From positions 50,964,805 through 51,028,804 of the forward strand of contig NC_134847.1 in the NCBI RefSeq assembly GCF_965363235.1: a stretch of DNA of 64,000 nucleotides. Direction: 5' to 3'. The notes below the pieces were generated by a model. It was not told the origin of the DNA. It worked only from the letters and a program-made list of their open reading frames with translations, and did no database searches. The DNA comes from Mytilus galloprovincialis. Its lineage: Eukaryota; Mollusca; Bivalvia; Mytilida; Mytilidae. Below are positions 1 to 11,300 of the stretch, piece by piece (within the stretch, counting starts at the first letter, position 1; each line of letters begins with the position of its first letter). The position numbers and the translations under genes are program-made.

Positions 1-1190
1 TCCAACATGTAGAAAGGCTTTTTCAATGTCTGTTGTTATAACAGAACGGTTGAGTCGAAACCGAATTAAAATCTTCGTTAAATCATTCAGTATCGGCGGA
101 GTGTTCATGAGAAAGTTATTCAAACTGGGATGGTTTGGTGAAATCCGACAACTACAATCGTACACTATTCTAATTGGCGTCGTTCTTGAGTCCTTTTTTA
201 CTGGATGATGTGTAATGTAGTGAATTTTGTTCGGAATCGGTTCAGTTTCATATACTCTTTCAATGAATCAGCGGTTTTCCTGATCCGTTATGATATCGTT
301 ATACTTCATTAACATACTTGGTTCTTGGTGCAGTCTTCTTATTACGCTTTCTCTTCTTTTCTTTGTTACAGCATAGTTTAATGTTAACTCATCGTGGTCG
401 GTTTCCCAGGGTAACTTTGCGTAATATTTGTGGTTTCGAAATTCAATTGAAGATTCTTGGTAATTACGTATGTAATCATTCTCTTTTTCGTGTACTTCCG
501 GAGATTCAATTCCTATAGACTCGAGCTTCCAAAACGCTTCTAAGTCGTGTTCCTTAGTTTTACGTGAAATAAGCACATTGAAAATACTAAACGCTGTTGA
601 GTACTGTGATTTTCCTGTCCTGAGTGTAACGGTCCAGAAAGTAGGTATCCTAGTTTCGATTTGACTGCGATTTCCGTTTCCGCGTACAACTTTTTCTTCA
701 ATTATTTCCCCAATACAAATCGTCTCCAATTAATAACGAAATTTCAAAGGTATCTTGTTGCGTAACTGGATGTGCGAGTTTTAGTCCATTCAAATAATTA
801 TTGTTCCTGTCAATATAACGAATGTGGTTCTTTAACGGCGTAGCTATCATTGGAACGATTAAAACCTGTATTGGTATTTTATGTCCTGATTCACTTTCAA
901 CATAAACTGTGGCTTTATCAAGTCGCCTAGCATAAGTGTTGGTTTCTCCGAATGATGAGAGTTGAATATTGTCGGTTCCTTCTCTCTGTAGATTCAATTT
1001 ACGCGCAAGACTCACCGTTACAAAAGATCTCTGAGCGCCTTCATCAAACAAATTATTCGTATCAGTGCAATGACGATCTGACTAAAGCCACGCGGCAGTT
1101 TTCAACAATACATTTGAGTGAAATTGTGCTGACGCGTGTAAAATCGTTGAATCTTCTTGTATCTCGGTATCCTTCACAAGATTAATCCTG
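1..1190 (-). pseudogene. BEL/Pao LTR retrotransposon pol fragment, decayed and cut by the window edge
   Basis: On the minus strand the order is a retropepsin-like domain (LFDEGAQRSF start near 1051, DUF1758-like, ending LLIGDD near 715) and then the start of reverse transcriptase (RIVYD near 140, TDIEKAFLHVG at the window edge). This order and these motifs are typical of BEL/Pao pol. The copy is broken. There is a TAG upstream of the protease near 1083, a frameshift between the two frames around 700-729, and a TGA at about 268-270 where a tryptophan is expected. Gag is essentially absent: the primer-binding-site-like sequence near 1190-1210 is followed almost at once by the protease region. 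It is unlikely to be mobile. The rest of pol would lie left of the window. Confidence 0.85.
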
Positions 1191-1204
1191 GTCACGGCAC
1201 CAAA

Positions 1205-1500
1205 AATGTGTGGACGATATCTTACTATCTTGTTCTAATAAATACACAACAGCTTTTCAGCTTGCGTTTACTTGTTACTAACCAAATATAAGGTGACGTC
1301 ACCGGGTGACGTCGACCTTAGATACAATGTTACGATATAGATACGTTGCCGGTCCCGCGGTCTTCTCGACAATTGGTTAGTTCAAATGTAATGTAAAATC
1401 TTATTGGATAATTAGTATGCTCTCGAAAAAACAATAAGTAAACTAGAAGCACATACAGCAGTGACTTGAAAACTCCATTGTTGATTGGATAAATCAGAGA
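1205..1500 (-). repeat. Probable LTR of the BEL/Pao element
   Basis: Directly upstream (minus strand) of the pol fragment is TGGTGCCGTGACC at about 1190-1204, which looks like a BEL-type primer-binding site. A sequence ending in ...CACACA precedes it and contains a TATA-like block near 1290. The outer LTR edge is not visible; a TGTCTC near 1500 is one candidate. No second LTR lies in the window. Confidence 0.4.
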
Positions 1501-2312
1501 CATGGTCTTCAAAAAAAAATTATATATTTACAAGCATTCGAAAATTTATTGTGTCCTATTAATATATCTAATTAAAATAGTTCCTTTAGCTAGAAACTCC
1601 AAAATGTCTGTGTTTGCTTGGTATGTTTGCATTAAATTAATACAATGCAATTAATGAATGTAAAAAGTTAAATCACAAAAATACTGAACTCCTAGGAAAA
1701 ATCAAAACGGAAAGTATTGTCCGAGATAAATCGGATTGGTACGCTTGAGAATGCAAACATACTAATTAGTCTGTCAACATTTTGATAAGTCTGAGAAGAA
1801 GACCCTTGATAAATTTCCTAAAAGAAAATTGACGTATTAAAAGTCAAAATGTTATACAAAGGAACAGAACTGGTTTTCGTTAAAGAATATTGTTGACATT
1901 AACAACGGAATTGATTACATGACGGGACAGTAAAAATATTTGATCTTTAGGTTCTATTATACTTGATGAATGTTATTGTAGAAACATGTGTAACGCGCAT
2001 CTTAAATGGAATCGTACATTTAATTACTACAACTTATTTGATATTGCTACCAATGACCTGCCTGTAACTTTGGATTTCTGTTCTGTAATCATTACAATGA
2101 TACATGTCAAGCTTCAATTGTTTGTCATTTTATAGTACTAAATAAAGGTTGAAACTCTCTTTGAAAAACTCGAATTTTCAGTTGAACTTGGAGACCCAAC
2201 AAATGTCAACTGACTTAAGTACCGGCTGCCAATTCAATTAGTTTAAAATAAGTACTATGGTTATCGTAACTAATATATTTTCTAAAAAAACCATTATGAT
2301 ACGTTATTTTAG
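1501..2312. other. AT-rich non-coding stretch
   Basis: No coding signal was seen. A short piece at about 1668-1730 matches a dispersed family also present near 23868 and 31742 (shared text around AATACTGAACT). The stretch ends in the splice acceptor of the bHLH exon. Confidence 0.5.
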
Positions 2313-2801
2313 GACACAATGTCACACAGAATCATAGAGAAGAGGCGAAGAGATCGCATGAATAACTGCTTGGCAGAACTCAGTCGGCTTATCCCTTCAA
2401 GTTATTTGAAACAGGTAGAATACTTTATTCTTACTTAGTCGAATTTTTCAACTTACGATTGATATGAATATAAAAGCGATAATTTTGTCATGAGAGGTTA
2501 TCGCTTTAACTTTCTTTGTGACATCTTTTTGTGTGATTACTTTAATTTCGTAGAATTTATTTTAATGTACATTCAAATACTGCTCTATTATTGTCTTGTC
2601 TTCAGATATGATCAAAGCCAAAACATAGAGTATGCACGAAATAGGAAGTATTCCTCAATCCTCAAAAAAAAAAGGAAAAAATGAAAAAAGAAGTGAAATA
2701 AAGATTGCATATGTCAATCTAAAATTTAATTTCAATTATATATTCAGGGTCAAGGTCGTATTGAAAAGACAGAGATTATAGAAATGGCAAAGTTCTACTA
2801 A
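2313..2801 (+). CDS. cwo: bHLH exons of a clockwork-orange/Hes-related transcription repressor (partial)
   Basis: Two exons encode most of a basic helix-loop-helix domain. Exon 2313-2414 (acceptor ATTTTAG, donor CAG|GTAGAA, phase 0) encodes [17 protein letters not shown] and then LAELSRLIP, the basic region and helix 1. The exon from 2748 (acceptor TATTCAG) encodes [14 protein letters not shown], the loop and start of helix 2. The basic region and the [12 protein letters not shown] loop resemble Drosophila Clockwork orange, an E-box-binding repressor of clock genes. The second exon runs into a stop (2799-2801) five codons after EMA, so helix 2 is incomplete. Either the exon ends earlier through a weak donor (a GC at 2787-2788 is one option) or this copy is damaged. 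The first exon and the Orange domain were not found. Family assignment is fairly firm; integrity of the gene is not. Confidence 0.7.
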
Positions 2802-2939
2802 ATAGACTTTAGTTGAATAAATGTTCATCATGTGTACATGTCACTGGGTGTAAAAACTGATACACTAAATTCCCTATCAATTGCGACTTCTCCTTCATAG
2901 TCTTATGCATAATTTAAAGTTATTAATTCCATGACCAGT

Positions 2940-3080
2940 TGTTCTGTTGTATATCTGAATTTCTCTAATTTTCGAGCTATTTTCACACTTCTCAACCGGT
3001 GTGAGAAAAATATTTCTCGTCTCTAGAGAGAAATTTGTTCTCAGCAATTGATTGGATAATCAAAGTTCGTGACCTGTCGG
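2940..3080 (-). repeat. Inverted copy of a repeat module also found in the DUF3504 introns
   Basis: The text around CACACCGG...TTCTCGTCTCTAGAGAGAAATTTGTTCTCAGCAA is an inverted copy of blocks at about 5808-5925 and 6000-6110. It lies about 100 bp upstream of the DUF3504 start codon, where the promoter would be. Confidence 0.75.
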
Positions 3081-3193
3081 AACTACTTTTTCAAGGTTAA
3101 CAAGAATTCTCGGCCTTCTTCCATAAACATCTTAGTAACGTGTAAACAAACTATCGAGAACTCGTCGTCTGCAATTTTCATTATAAGAAAGAA

Positions 3194-6100
3194 ATGTCGC
3201 TCAACGAAAACTTGACAAGGGGACAAAAAGTCAGACTTGTAGGGGGGCAAATGGGAGTTATAAAAGGTAAAACAGACAACTTTGGGTTTCCGTTGTGGGA
3301 AATTCAGCTAGAAGGTGGTAAACTTGTAACTGAGGCCAGATACAGGTTTGACATTATTTCTGAGCCTGACAGAACAGTCACACACCCATTAGAACATGAC
3401 TCCCCACCACATGTTCCTGATGAACTCCTGTATCTGTTTGAGCCAGAGTTGAATGAAGTTGATAAAACGCCAAATGAAGCTCCTGTAAATGTGTCAGCAC
3501 CACCTCAAGCACCTACACAAAAGCCTAGTTCAAAAGCATCAAAACCAAGACAGTTTGTTCCAGTTGATGAATCAACTGTAGAACAATTTGTTAAAGATCA
3601 GGAAAATCAAGGCACTGCCAGAAAAAATATAAGTGATATGCGCACACTTACACAGTTCCTACAACAGAAAAATGAAAAAAGAAAAATTTATAAAATTCCA
3701 CCTGAAGAATTAAACAGTCTTTTATGTCAGTACTTTTTCTCTGTGAGAAAAACTGATGGAGAAGAGTATGAGCCATCCTCACTACGTGGAATGATGTGTT
3801 CATTTGATAGAATACTGAGGAGCAATGATTATGGCTATGAATTAAGTAAAAGTGTAGAATTTGCTAAAACCAGAGATGTTCTTACGGCAAAACAGATAGC
3901 GTTAAAAAAAATGGGTAAAGGAAATGGTGATAAAAGAGCTGAAACACTCACTGATGATGACATTGAAGCAATGTTTAAAACTGGGCAGCTGGGCTTGTCC
4001 AATCCTACAACTCTATTGCACACTCTCTGGTTTTTTAACACAATATATTTTGGCCTACATGGTGTAACTGAACATTATCAGATGACATGGGGGGATGTCC
4101 AACTATGTAAAGACTCTAAAAGTCAGGAATACTTGCAAATGAACGAGAGAAATACTAAAACAAGAACTGGAGCAAATCTGAAAAACACAAGAGAAATTCC
4201 TCAAAGGGCCTGGGCCACAACTGATCAAACAAAATGTCCTGTAGCTGCATACAAGCTTTACAAGTCAAAAAGACCTACAAAATATAGTAAGCCTGAAGAT
4301 CCCTTCTACATTCAGGAGAACAACAACCCTGACAAGTCAGCCCTTTGGTTTAAGGCACAAAGAATTGGTATCAATAAATTAGGAAAATTCATGAAGAAAA
4401 TGGCTTTAAATACAGGTAATAAAATATTGTAAACAGGTACATTTACTTGTTATTAATGTATATATTGATTCATACACTGCAACAAGTGTATTACAATATT
4501 TCTCCACTCGAGACAGTTAAATTTTATTATTTAACGAGCGAGGCTTGCCGAGCTTTTTAAATAATTAAATTTAACTGTCTCGAGTGGAGAAATATTGTAA
4601 TACACGAGTTATAACTTATAGTGTCGAAATTAGTTTGTTTAATGATTTGTATCATTCTTTTTCAAAGATTTTTAGAAACTTGTGTTCCTTTAATATATGC
4701 AATGTCATCAGGCAAGGTCGCCTTTTTTCCCCCACGTCACAATATGAAAATTCTGAAAAAAACAAAACATGATGACGTCATAATCAATTTTGATTTAGAA
4801 CAGATATTTTACTAGTGGTGAAAAATAGTTTACTCACACCACTCAAGAAATGTGCAGGTTTTCCCAAATTCATTGATTGGAGAAAGATTTGAGAAACCTA
4901 TTTGTCAACAGTGACAGATAACTGTTTAATCTGTTTCTTTTATAAATCAGTTTAATTTTGAAATTAAAAAAAAAATGAAAGTCATCATTGAGTATTTACC
5001 AATATGAAGGTAGAACTGTGAACAACATGTTGATAATTAAAATTTCAACAATGGTCAAATTAAGTTACTTGTACATTTTTATTCAAATTTAAGCAAGAGT
5101 AAATAGACACATTTTGACTCTACATGTAAACTCCAAGTCCAGGAATCGAACCCAGATCCCTCATCTGTAGATGAGTGTACTGACCATTGTACTAACAAGG
5201 ATAGTTTAAATACATGTACATGTAGAATAATCTGTGTCAAATACTCAATACTTTGGTTGATATGTTTCCCCCCTTTTTTTATAAAAAATTCTCGATATAT
5301 CCAGAAAATTCCTCAACCCTGCCGTCTTAAAATTTTGTTTAAGGTTGATAAAAATCCAAAATTAACCCTATCCTTTAACCTAAAAAAAAAGATTACATGT
5401 AAGTTTTAACGCAAGCATAAAACATTTGTACATGCCACAAAGACACATATTACGTGTTATATTTCTCCACGAGAGACAGTTAAATTTTAAAATTTAAAAT
5501 GCAAGGCGTGCCAATATTTTGAATATATTTAAAATTTAACTGTCAAGACTGGAGAAATATAATACACGAGATATTCCTTTTGAGAGATTTGCTGAAAGTT
5601 GTGCTCTTTATTGGTACAATGTACATGCATAGGAAGATATGGTATGAGTGCCAATGAGATATAGATTTCACAACTGCATCAAGACTGTACTACAATATTT
5701 CTCCACTCAAACAGTTAAATTTTTAAATTCACCTAGTTTCCTGATGTCACAATAGAAAATTCAGAAGAAAGCAAAAAAAATTGATGTCATAATTGAAATT
5801 CAACCAATCATTTGCTGAGAACAAGAACAAATTTCTCTCTAGAGACGAGAAATATTTTTCTCACACCGGTCGAGAAAGGTGAAAATAACACGACAACTAG
5901 AGAAACAACTCTCAACCCAATCACCTTTTTTCATGACGTCACAATAGAAAATTCAGAAGAATGCAAGAAATTTTGATGTCATAATTGAAATTCAACCAAT
6001 CATTTGCTGAGAACAAATTTCTCTCTAGAGACGAGAAATATTTTTTTCACACCGGTCGAGAAAGGTGAAAATAGCACGAAAACTAGAGAAACAACTCTCA

Positions 6101-8268
6101 ATCCAATTACAATTTATAAAAGTAAACCATTACAGGTCAAGGTACAGCCTTCAACATGTAGCCTTGGATAACACAAGCTATAAAGAGCCCAAATTTAAAG
6201 TGTAAATTCATTCAAACGGGAAAACCAATGGTCTTTTATAAAAACAAGTGAAACAAGCAACATGTATAAATTGCATAAACAAACAACAACTACTGTTGTG
6301 TTCATCAGATTCCTGACTTAGGACAGGTGCAAACATTTGCAGAGGGATTAAATGTTTTAATGGTACCAAACCTTCTCCCTTTTACTGACACAAAACTGAA
6401 TAGTATAACATCACAACATAGAAAAACACACAATAAAATATCAATTTGAAGGCATACATGTAAGTGACGTCATCATGGTTGTCTTTTTTCATGACGTCAC
6501 AATAGGAAATTCAGAAGAAATCAAGAAAATTTGATACCATATTTGAATTTCCCCATATAAACACTGTACATGTGTATAACCAGCATGTTCTTTTAATCAC
6601 TGCTTTTAATTATTAATACTGTACATATACTTGTAGGTATTATTAAAGAACACAATCAAAATGATGAGAACCAACCTCTAGATGACAATACAAACAGGCG
6701 CCTAACCAACCATTCAGCTAGAAGGTTTATGCTTCAGAAGCTTGACGATGAGGGAATTGAACATAATCATATCAAACAGGTTATTAATCATAAAAATATT
6801 ACTACAACACCACTTGACTACATTAATTACAGTTTTCATCCACTCAATTTTTGTCATGATTGAATTTTGAACAATCATCTGATAAGAAAATTTTGTAACT
6901 GGAGATATGAAAATATAGATTTCACAGAGTGTTACGAAATTCTCCACTCGAGACAGTTAACGTTAAATTTTACAATTTAAAACACAAGGCTTGCTGAGCT
7001 TTTCAATATTAAAAATTTAACTGTTGAAAGTGGAAACACATATCGGTGGAATTTGTTTCTCTAATTTTATCAAAGATTAAATTCATTGATTCATTGTTAG
7101 TTGCTTTACGCCACACAGCTGACGCCGCATTAGCACAAAAAGGCTATATAACGGCAAAATTTGAACCATTGAAATTCAATAAATCACTTGCCAAGAACAG
7201 ATTTTTCACTAGTGAGGAGAAATATTTTTTCTCACACCGGTCAGGAAATGTAAAAATAGCACAAAAATTGAAGAAATCCTTTTTAAAATTGTCGGATTAT
7301 TTATTTTTTATTTGTGGATCTCATTAGGGTCTAAGTGCAACCCTGAATTGCTAACTCTTTGAGAGCATGACACATGTTAGTCAAATTATTGTACTGTACT
7401 GTGTTAGGAAGTCTAGGGGGACACTAGTCCAAATAATTATGACGTCTTGAAAGGCTATTTTTTTATAATTTTTTGGACGCCGTACATCAATGTACAGCGT
7501 CCCAAAAAAAATATAAAAAAATAGCCTAACGAGACGTCATAATTATTTGGACTAGGGGGGACACAAGAATTTACAAAAAATGAGAATTGCTTACAAAGTT
7601 ACATACATAGTGTAAGCGGATACAGGAATTTGACAAAACAGTAAGTTGGATCCAGGATCAGAACCCCTCAATCTGTCAATGAGACACCCTTATTTAATAT
7701 TTCACAATTCTAAATTCTAGTCCACCTTTACTTCTTCCTCAGATCCACACTATTTCATAAAAATTCACATATGGTTCATACTAGAAAGTTTATGATTTTT
7801 TTACTGATTTTTTAGATATCTGGACACAAAAACATACAGAGTATCACCACTTACTCAAAACTGAACCCTCAGAAACATAAACAGATAGCCCAATGCATCT
7901 TAGGTAACCAGGATCATGAGGCTGAAAATGAACAACAAATACAGTCTTCACAGACAACGAGGACGGTTACGATGGGACGTCAATGCATCTTAGGTAACCA
8001 GGATGAAAATGAGCAACAAATACAGTCTTCGCAGACAACGAGGACGGTTACGATGGGACGTCAAGCAGTTCATCAAACAGAGACACAACTCGTGGTTGGG
8101 CAAAGCCAAAGTCACGATGCACCGCGTTCAGGAATGAACTATATCTTTGGGGCACCTATTTATGGAGGGACATTTAATATCAATATTAACAATACATCAC
8201 CATCAGTTCAGCCTCCTCAGAAGAAACGCCGATTTGTTATCGAGAGTGACAGTTCACAAGATGAATAA
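3194..8268 (+). CDS. DUF3504 / Crypton-type tyrosine-recombinase-like protein, three exons, 605 aa
   Basis: Exons are 3194-4415, 6637-6779 and 7816-8268, all with GT-AG junctions and consistent phases (1, 0). The start is the first ATG after a leader. Residues 1-55 form a small beta-rich region. Residues ~60-115 are Pro/Ser-rich. From ~125 a core-binding-like helical region leads into the DUF3504 domain of the QRICH1/ZMYM/Crypton type. Catalytic-box remnants are visible: GLHG at 287-290, N-H-S-A-R-R at 432-437 (H433, R436), SGHKNIQ at 457-463 and a tyrosine at Y468 in TTYSKL. The first catalytic arginine (usually GLRG) is histidine 289, so recombinase activity is doubtful and domestication is possible. 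The C-terminus carries a duplicated ~28-residue segment, then a basic KKRR block that may be a nuclear signal. Intron 1 (2.2 kb) and intron 2 (1.0 kb) are full of hairpin repeats. Splice model by eye. Confidence 0.88.
4486..4605. repeat. Long hairpin, family H1 copy 1
   Basis: Near-perfect inverted repeat with arms of about 50 bp (GTGTATTACAATATTTCTCC on the left, its complement on the right) around a core with GAGGCTTGCCGAGC. It lies in intron 1 of the DUF3504 gene, about 70 bp after the donor. Confidence 0.9.
5133..5203 (-). tRNA. tRNA-like pseudogene or SINE head
   Basis: About 70 nt on the minus strand with a D-arm (GTAC/GTAC), an A-box-like TAGTACAATGGTCAGTA and a B-box GGTTCGATTCC that forms a T-arm. 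It resembles eukaryotic tRNA-Asp/Glu in outline. The acceptor stem has two mismatches and the anticodon loop is one base short, so it is probably not functional. Confidence 0.55.
5453..5569. repeat. Long hairpin, family H1 copy 2 (diverged)
   Basis: Imperfect palindrome with the same TTTCTCCA...ACAGTTAAATTTTA arms as the hairpin at 4486-4605 and a core AAGGCGTGCC. A further half copy (one arm) lies at about 5690-5725. Confidence 0.8.
5735..6110. repeat. Two tandem copies of a ~188-bp intronic module
   Basis: Units at about 5735-5925 and 5926-6110 are nearly identical. Each runs from a GATGTCAC/GACGTCAC block, through CCAATCATTTGCTGAGAAC and CTCTCTAGAGACGAG, to CACACCGGTCGAGAAAGG. Related pieces occur at 4730-4860, 6475-6560 and 7180-7300, and inverted at 2940-3080. 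Confidence 0.85.
6938..7037. repeat. Long hairpin, family H1 copy 3 (diverged)
   Basis: Same arms (TCTCCACTCGAGACAGTTAA) with a core AAGGCTTGCTGAGC. The right arm has decayed. It lies in intron 2 of the DUF3504 gene. Confidence 0.75.
7425..7554. mobile_element. MITE-like hairpin with a 9-bp target-site duplication
   Basis: A 130-bp palindrome begins TAGTCCAAATAATTATGACG and ends with its complement. The core is GGACGCCGTACATCAATGTACAGCGTCC. It is flanked by direct repeats GGGGGACAC at 7416-7424 and 7556-7564. This is the clearest evidence in the window that a hairpin inserted as a transposable unit. The duplication length would suit hAT (8 bp) or Mutator-like (9 bp) transposases; the family is undetermined. 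Confidence 0.8.
7891..8061 (+). repeat. Tandem duplication inside exon 3 of the DUF3504 gene
   Basis: Unit 1 (7891-7980, 90 bp) and unit 2 (7981-8061, 81 bp) encode the same QCILGNQD...TVTMGR segment. Unit 2 lacks 9 bp, keeping the frame. The near identity at DNA level implies a recent duplication. Confidence 0.9.
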
Positions 8269-8300
8269 ACTACTGTGGTCAGCCGTTTTGAACTTCATTC

Positions 8301-11300
8301 ATTCTCCTCGTGTTTATTTCAAATTCAAATTCAAATATTTTATTGGACAAAGCACATATGATACAATGCGTATTCCAAGATATAAACACATTAAACATGA
8401 CAATTTATGCAAATACAACATAAAGAAAACATTTGAAGTACCAATTATATATATAATATCACAGTATTACATAGTATTATACTTATGGTAGACCAACTGA
8501 CATTAGATTATTATTACGAGCTTCAAAAGCTTGACTTAAATAACTACATATTTGTCTGGTGTTAACTAGATTTACTGGGTTAAGTAAATAGATCGTTGAT
8601 TTAATATCATCATCATTATTAAGGTTTTTGAAAATATCAAACTTCTCTCGAAGGTCTTTATATAGAGGACAATGTAAAAGAAAATGAACTTCATCTTCCA
8701 CTTTATCTTTACAAAGTTTGCAGTATCTTTCACTTGCTAAAATTTTTGGTTTGCTATACCTCCCAGTTTCAATTGCAAGTGAATGTGCACTTATTCTAAT
8801 TTTTGTAAGCAGTGACCTATCATATTTTTTAATATCAAATCTTAAGTAAGCTTTCAAGTCAAATGATGAGCACATTTTACTATAAAATCTTAGTTTACCT
8901 GTGTTATTAGATTTAATATTCTCAAGTTGACCCAAAATCTTGCATTTATAAAAGTTTTTCAGTGAGTCCTCAAACATATTATGTGATATTTGAAGTGAAT
9001 CAAAGTTGATTAACTTTTTTAATTTATGTAAGGACTGTACCCAGCAAGCGCTCTTTTGTGTATACAGTTTTTTATCTTCAATGAATGCAGATTTTAATAG
9101 AACAAATTTTGGGTTGTTTCCAACTTCAATGTCAGTTAATCTAGCATAGTATTTAAACATTAGTTTATATGATATAAAACACACTGGATATAGCTCAAGT
9201 TCTGTACGTAAAGCTAAATTGGAAGCCTTACCATGAACACCAAGAACATTTTTCATAATCATATTCTGAACCTTTTCAAATGGTAGTTTATCAGCAGTGT
9301 CAAGATTTATATTAAAATCTGAGATCCAAATTTCAGATCCATAAGTCATAATTGGTGAAATTAATGAGTTGAAAAGTCTTACCCATTTTTCCACTGCAAT
9401 ACAATTAGAATATGGTAATTTTGATTTCAAGGCGAAATATGCCTTACGTGCTTTATCAGCAAGATTTTCAGCTGCTATATTAAGTTTACCTCTATTGTTG
9501 AAGACTATACCTAAGTATTTATATTCCGTAGCAGATTCTAATGGTTGGGGACCAAAATAAAAATAATGTTTATCTAATAAAGATCTATTTTTACTATTTG
9601 ATAAAATCATAGTTTGTGTTTTCTTGGTGTTCACATTTAGGCCCCAATCAATACAAAAGGATTGTAAGGCATCCACACAGTGTTGCAAGCCATTAGGTGT
9701 TTCTGAAATTAAGATTAAATCATCTGCATAAAGAAGATGACTAAAGTTATTCTGATTTAAATTAACTGGATCAGACAAAACAGGGTTGAAATAGGAATCT
9801 ATGTCATCGACAAAAATATTAAAAAGGGTGGGGCTAAGACTGTCCCCCTGTTTCACCCCTAAATTAGCATGGAATGATTCACTAATAAATCCATCTGTTT
9901 TACAACAATATAATGTATTACTATACATATGTTTTAACAAGTCATAAAATTTCCCACCTATTCCCTTTTTGAGCAATTTATGTAGTAATGCCTTTCTTAC
10001 AACACTGTTGAACGCCTTTTTAAAGTCCACAAAACAAATGTAAAGATTTTTCTTACACTTATTTAGATATTTATTAATTAAAGTTTTCATTATGAATATA
10101 TGGTCACTTGTTCTATATCCTTCACGAAAGCCACCCTGATTGGCACTCAACAAGTCTTTAGACTCTATGAACACAGTTAATCTGTTTTGCAGTAATGAAG
10201 TAAATAATTTACCTAAACAGCTAGAGACACATATACCTCTATAGTTATTGCAATCACTAGGATCACCTGATTTAAAAATTGAAGAAATATATGACAGATT
10301 CCATGATTTTGGAAATTTTCCACATTGAAGTATTTTATTAAAAAGTTTTACTATAACTAGTACCATGGATGAGGCACTACATTTAATAAACTCATTCAAT
10401 ATCAAATCAGGACCACCAGACTTACCAGATTTAAGTCTAGTGATACCCTTTTTAACTTCATTACAAGTAAATGGGTAATCCAGAGAGCAATGATTGTCCT
10501 TTGATGTCTCAAGATCATCAGGAAAATTAAGTTCTGAATCAGAGTTTAATAAGGATTTGTAATGTTCTACCCATTCCTGCTTTGATAATGGACTGGGTGC
10601 CTGTTGGTGGTTATTTTTTAGATCGTTAATAGATTTCCAAAAGGACTTAGAATCTTTGTGTTCTAGGCTATTCAATTTACTAATAAATGTCCTATAAAAC
10701 TCTGCTTTTAAGCTCTTTTTTTGTTTATTATAATGTTTTACACAATTAGAATATGTTTGGCGAAGGTTAGCATTATTTTTATCCTTTTGGAGTCTTTTAC
10801 CAAGAGACCTTACTTCTTTCCTCAACAAAAGACAATCATTGGACATCCATGCTTTTTTTGGTTTAGCTCTTTTTCTCTTATTAGATGGACGAGAACTTTT
10901 CTTTTTTAATACTAAAGTTTGTGATGCTGCATTAACATAAATTTTATTAACTGATGAGACAAGAAAATCAATATCATCACAGTTTTCATCATCAATATTG
11001 TTCATTAGATCTAATATATCATTTACAGACTCTTTATGCAATAAAGCATCATGATAATTGTCTGACATGGAATGTTCCCATTGAAATTTACCAACATCTG
11101 AATGAGACTCAAGAGTTGTCTCTCTTTGAGTACATGATTTAAAGCATACAGATAATAAACAGTGGTCAGACAATTCCACTGGAGATCTAACAATAAAATG
11201 CTGTACACAATAGAATAAATTAGGTGTTGTTAACATATAATCAACTGTGCTTTGGCCATTAGAATTATAAAAAGTAAAAAATCCTAAGGAATCGCCTAGA

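Noticed and set aside
268..1185. Plus-strand ORFs at 318-518 and 952-1185
   Set aside because: They are antisense shadows of the BEL/Pao pol frames.
5133..5203. Functional tRNA gene
   Set aside because: Acceptor-stem mismatches and a six-base anticodon loop make a working tRNA unlikely.
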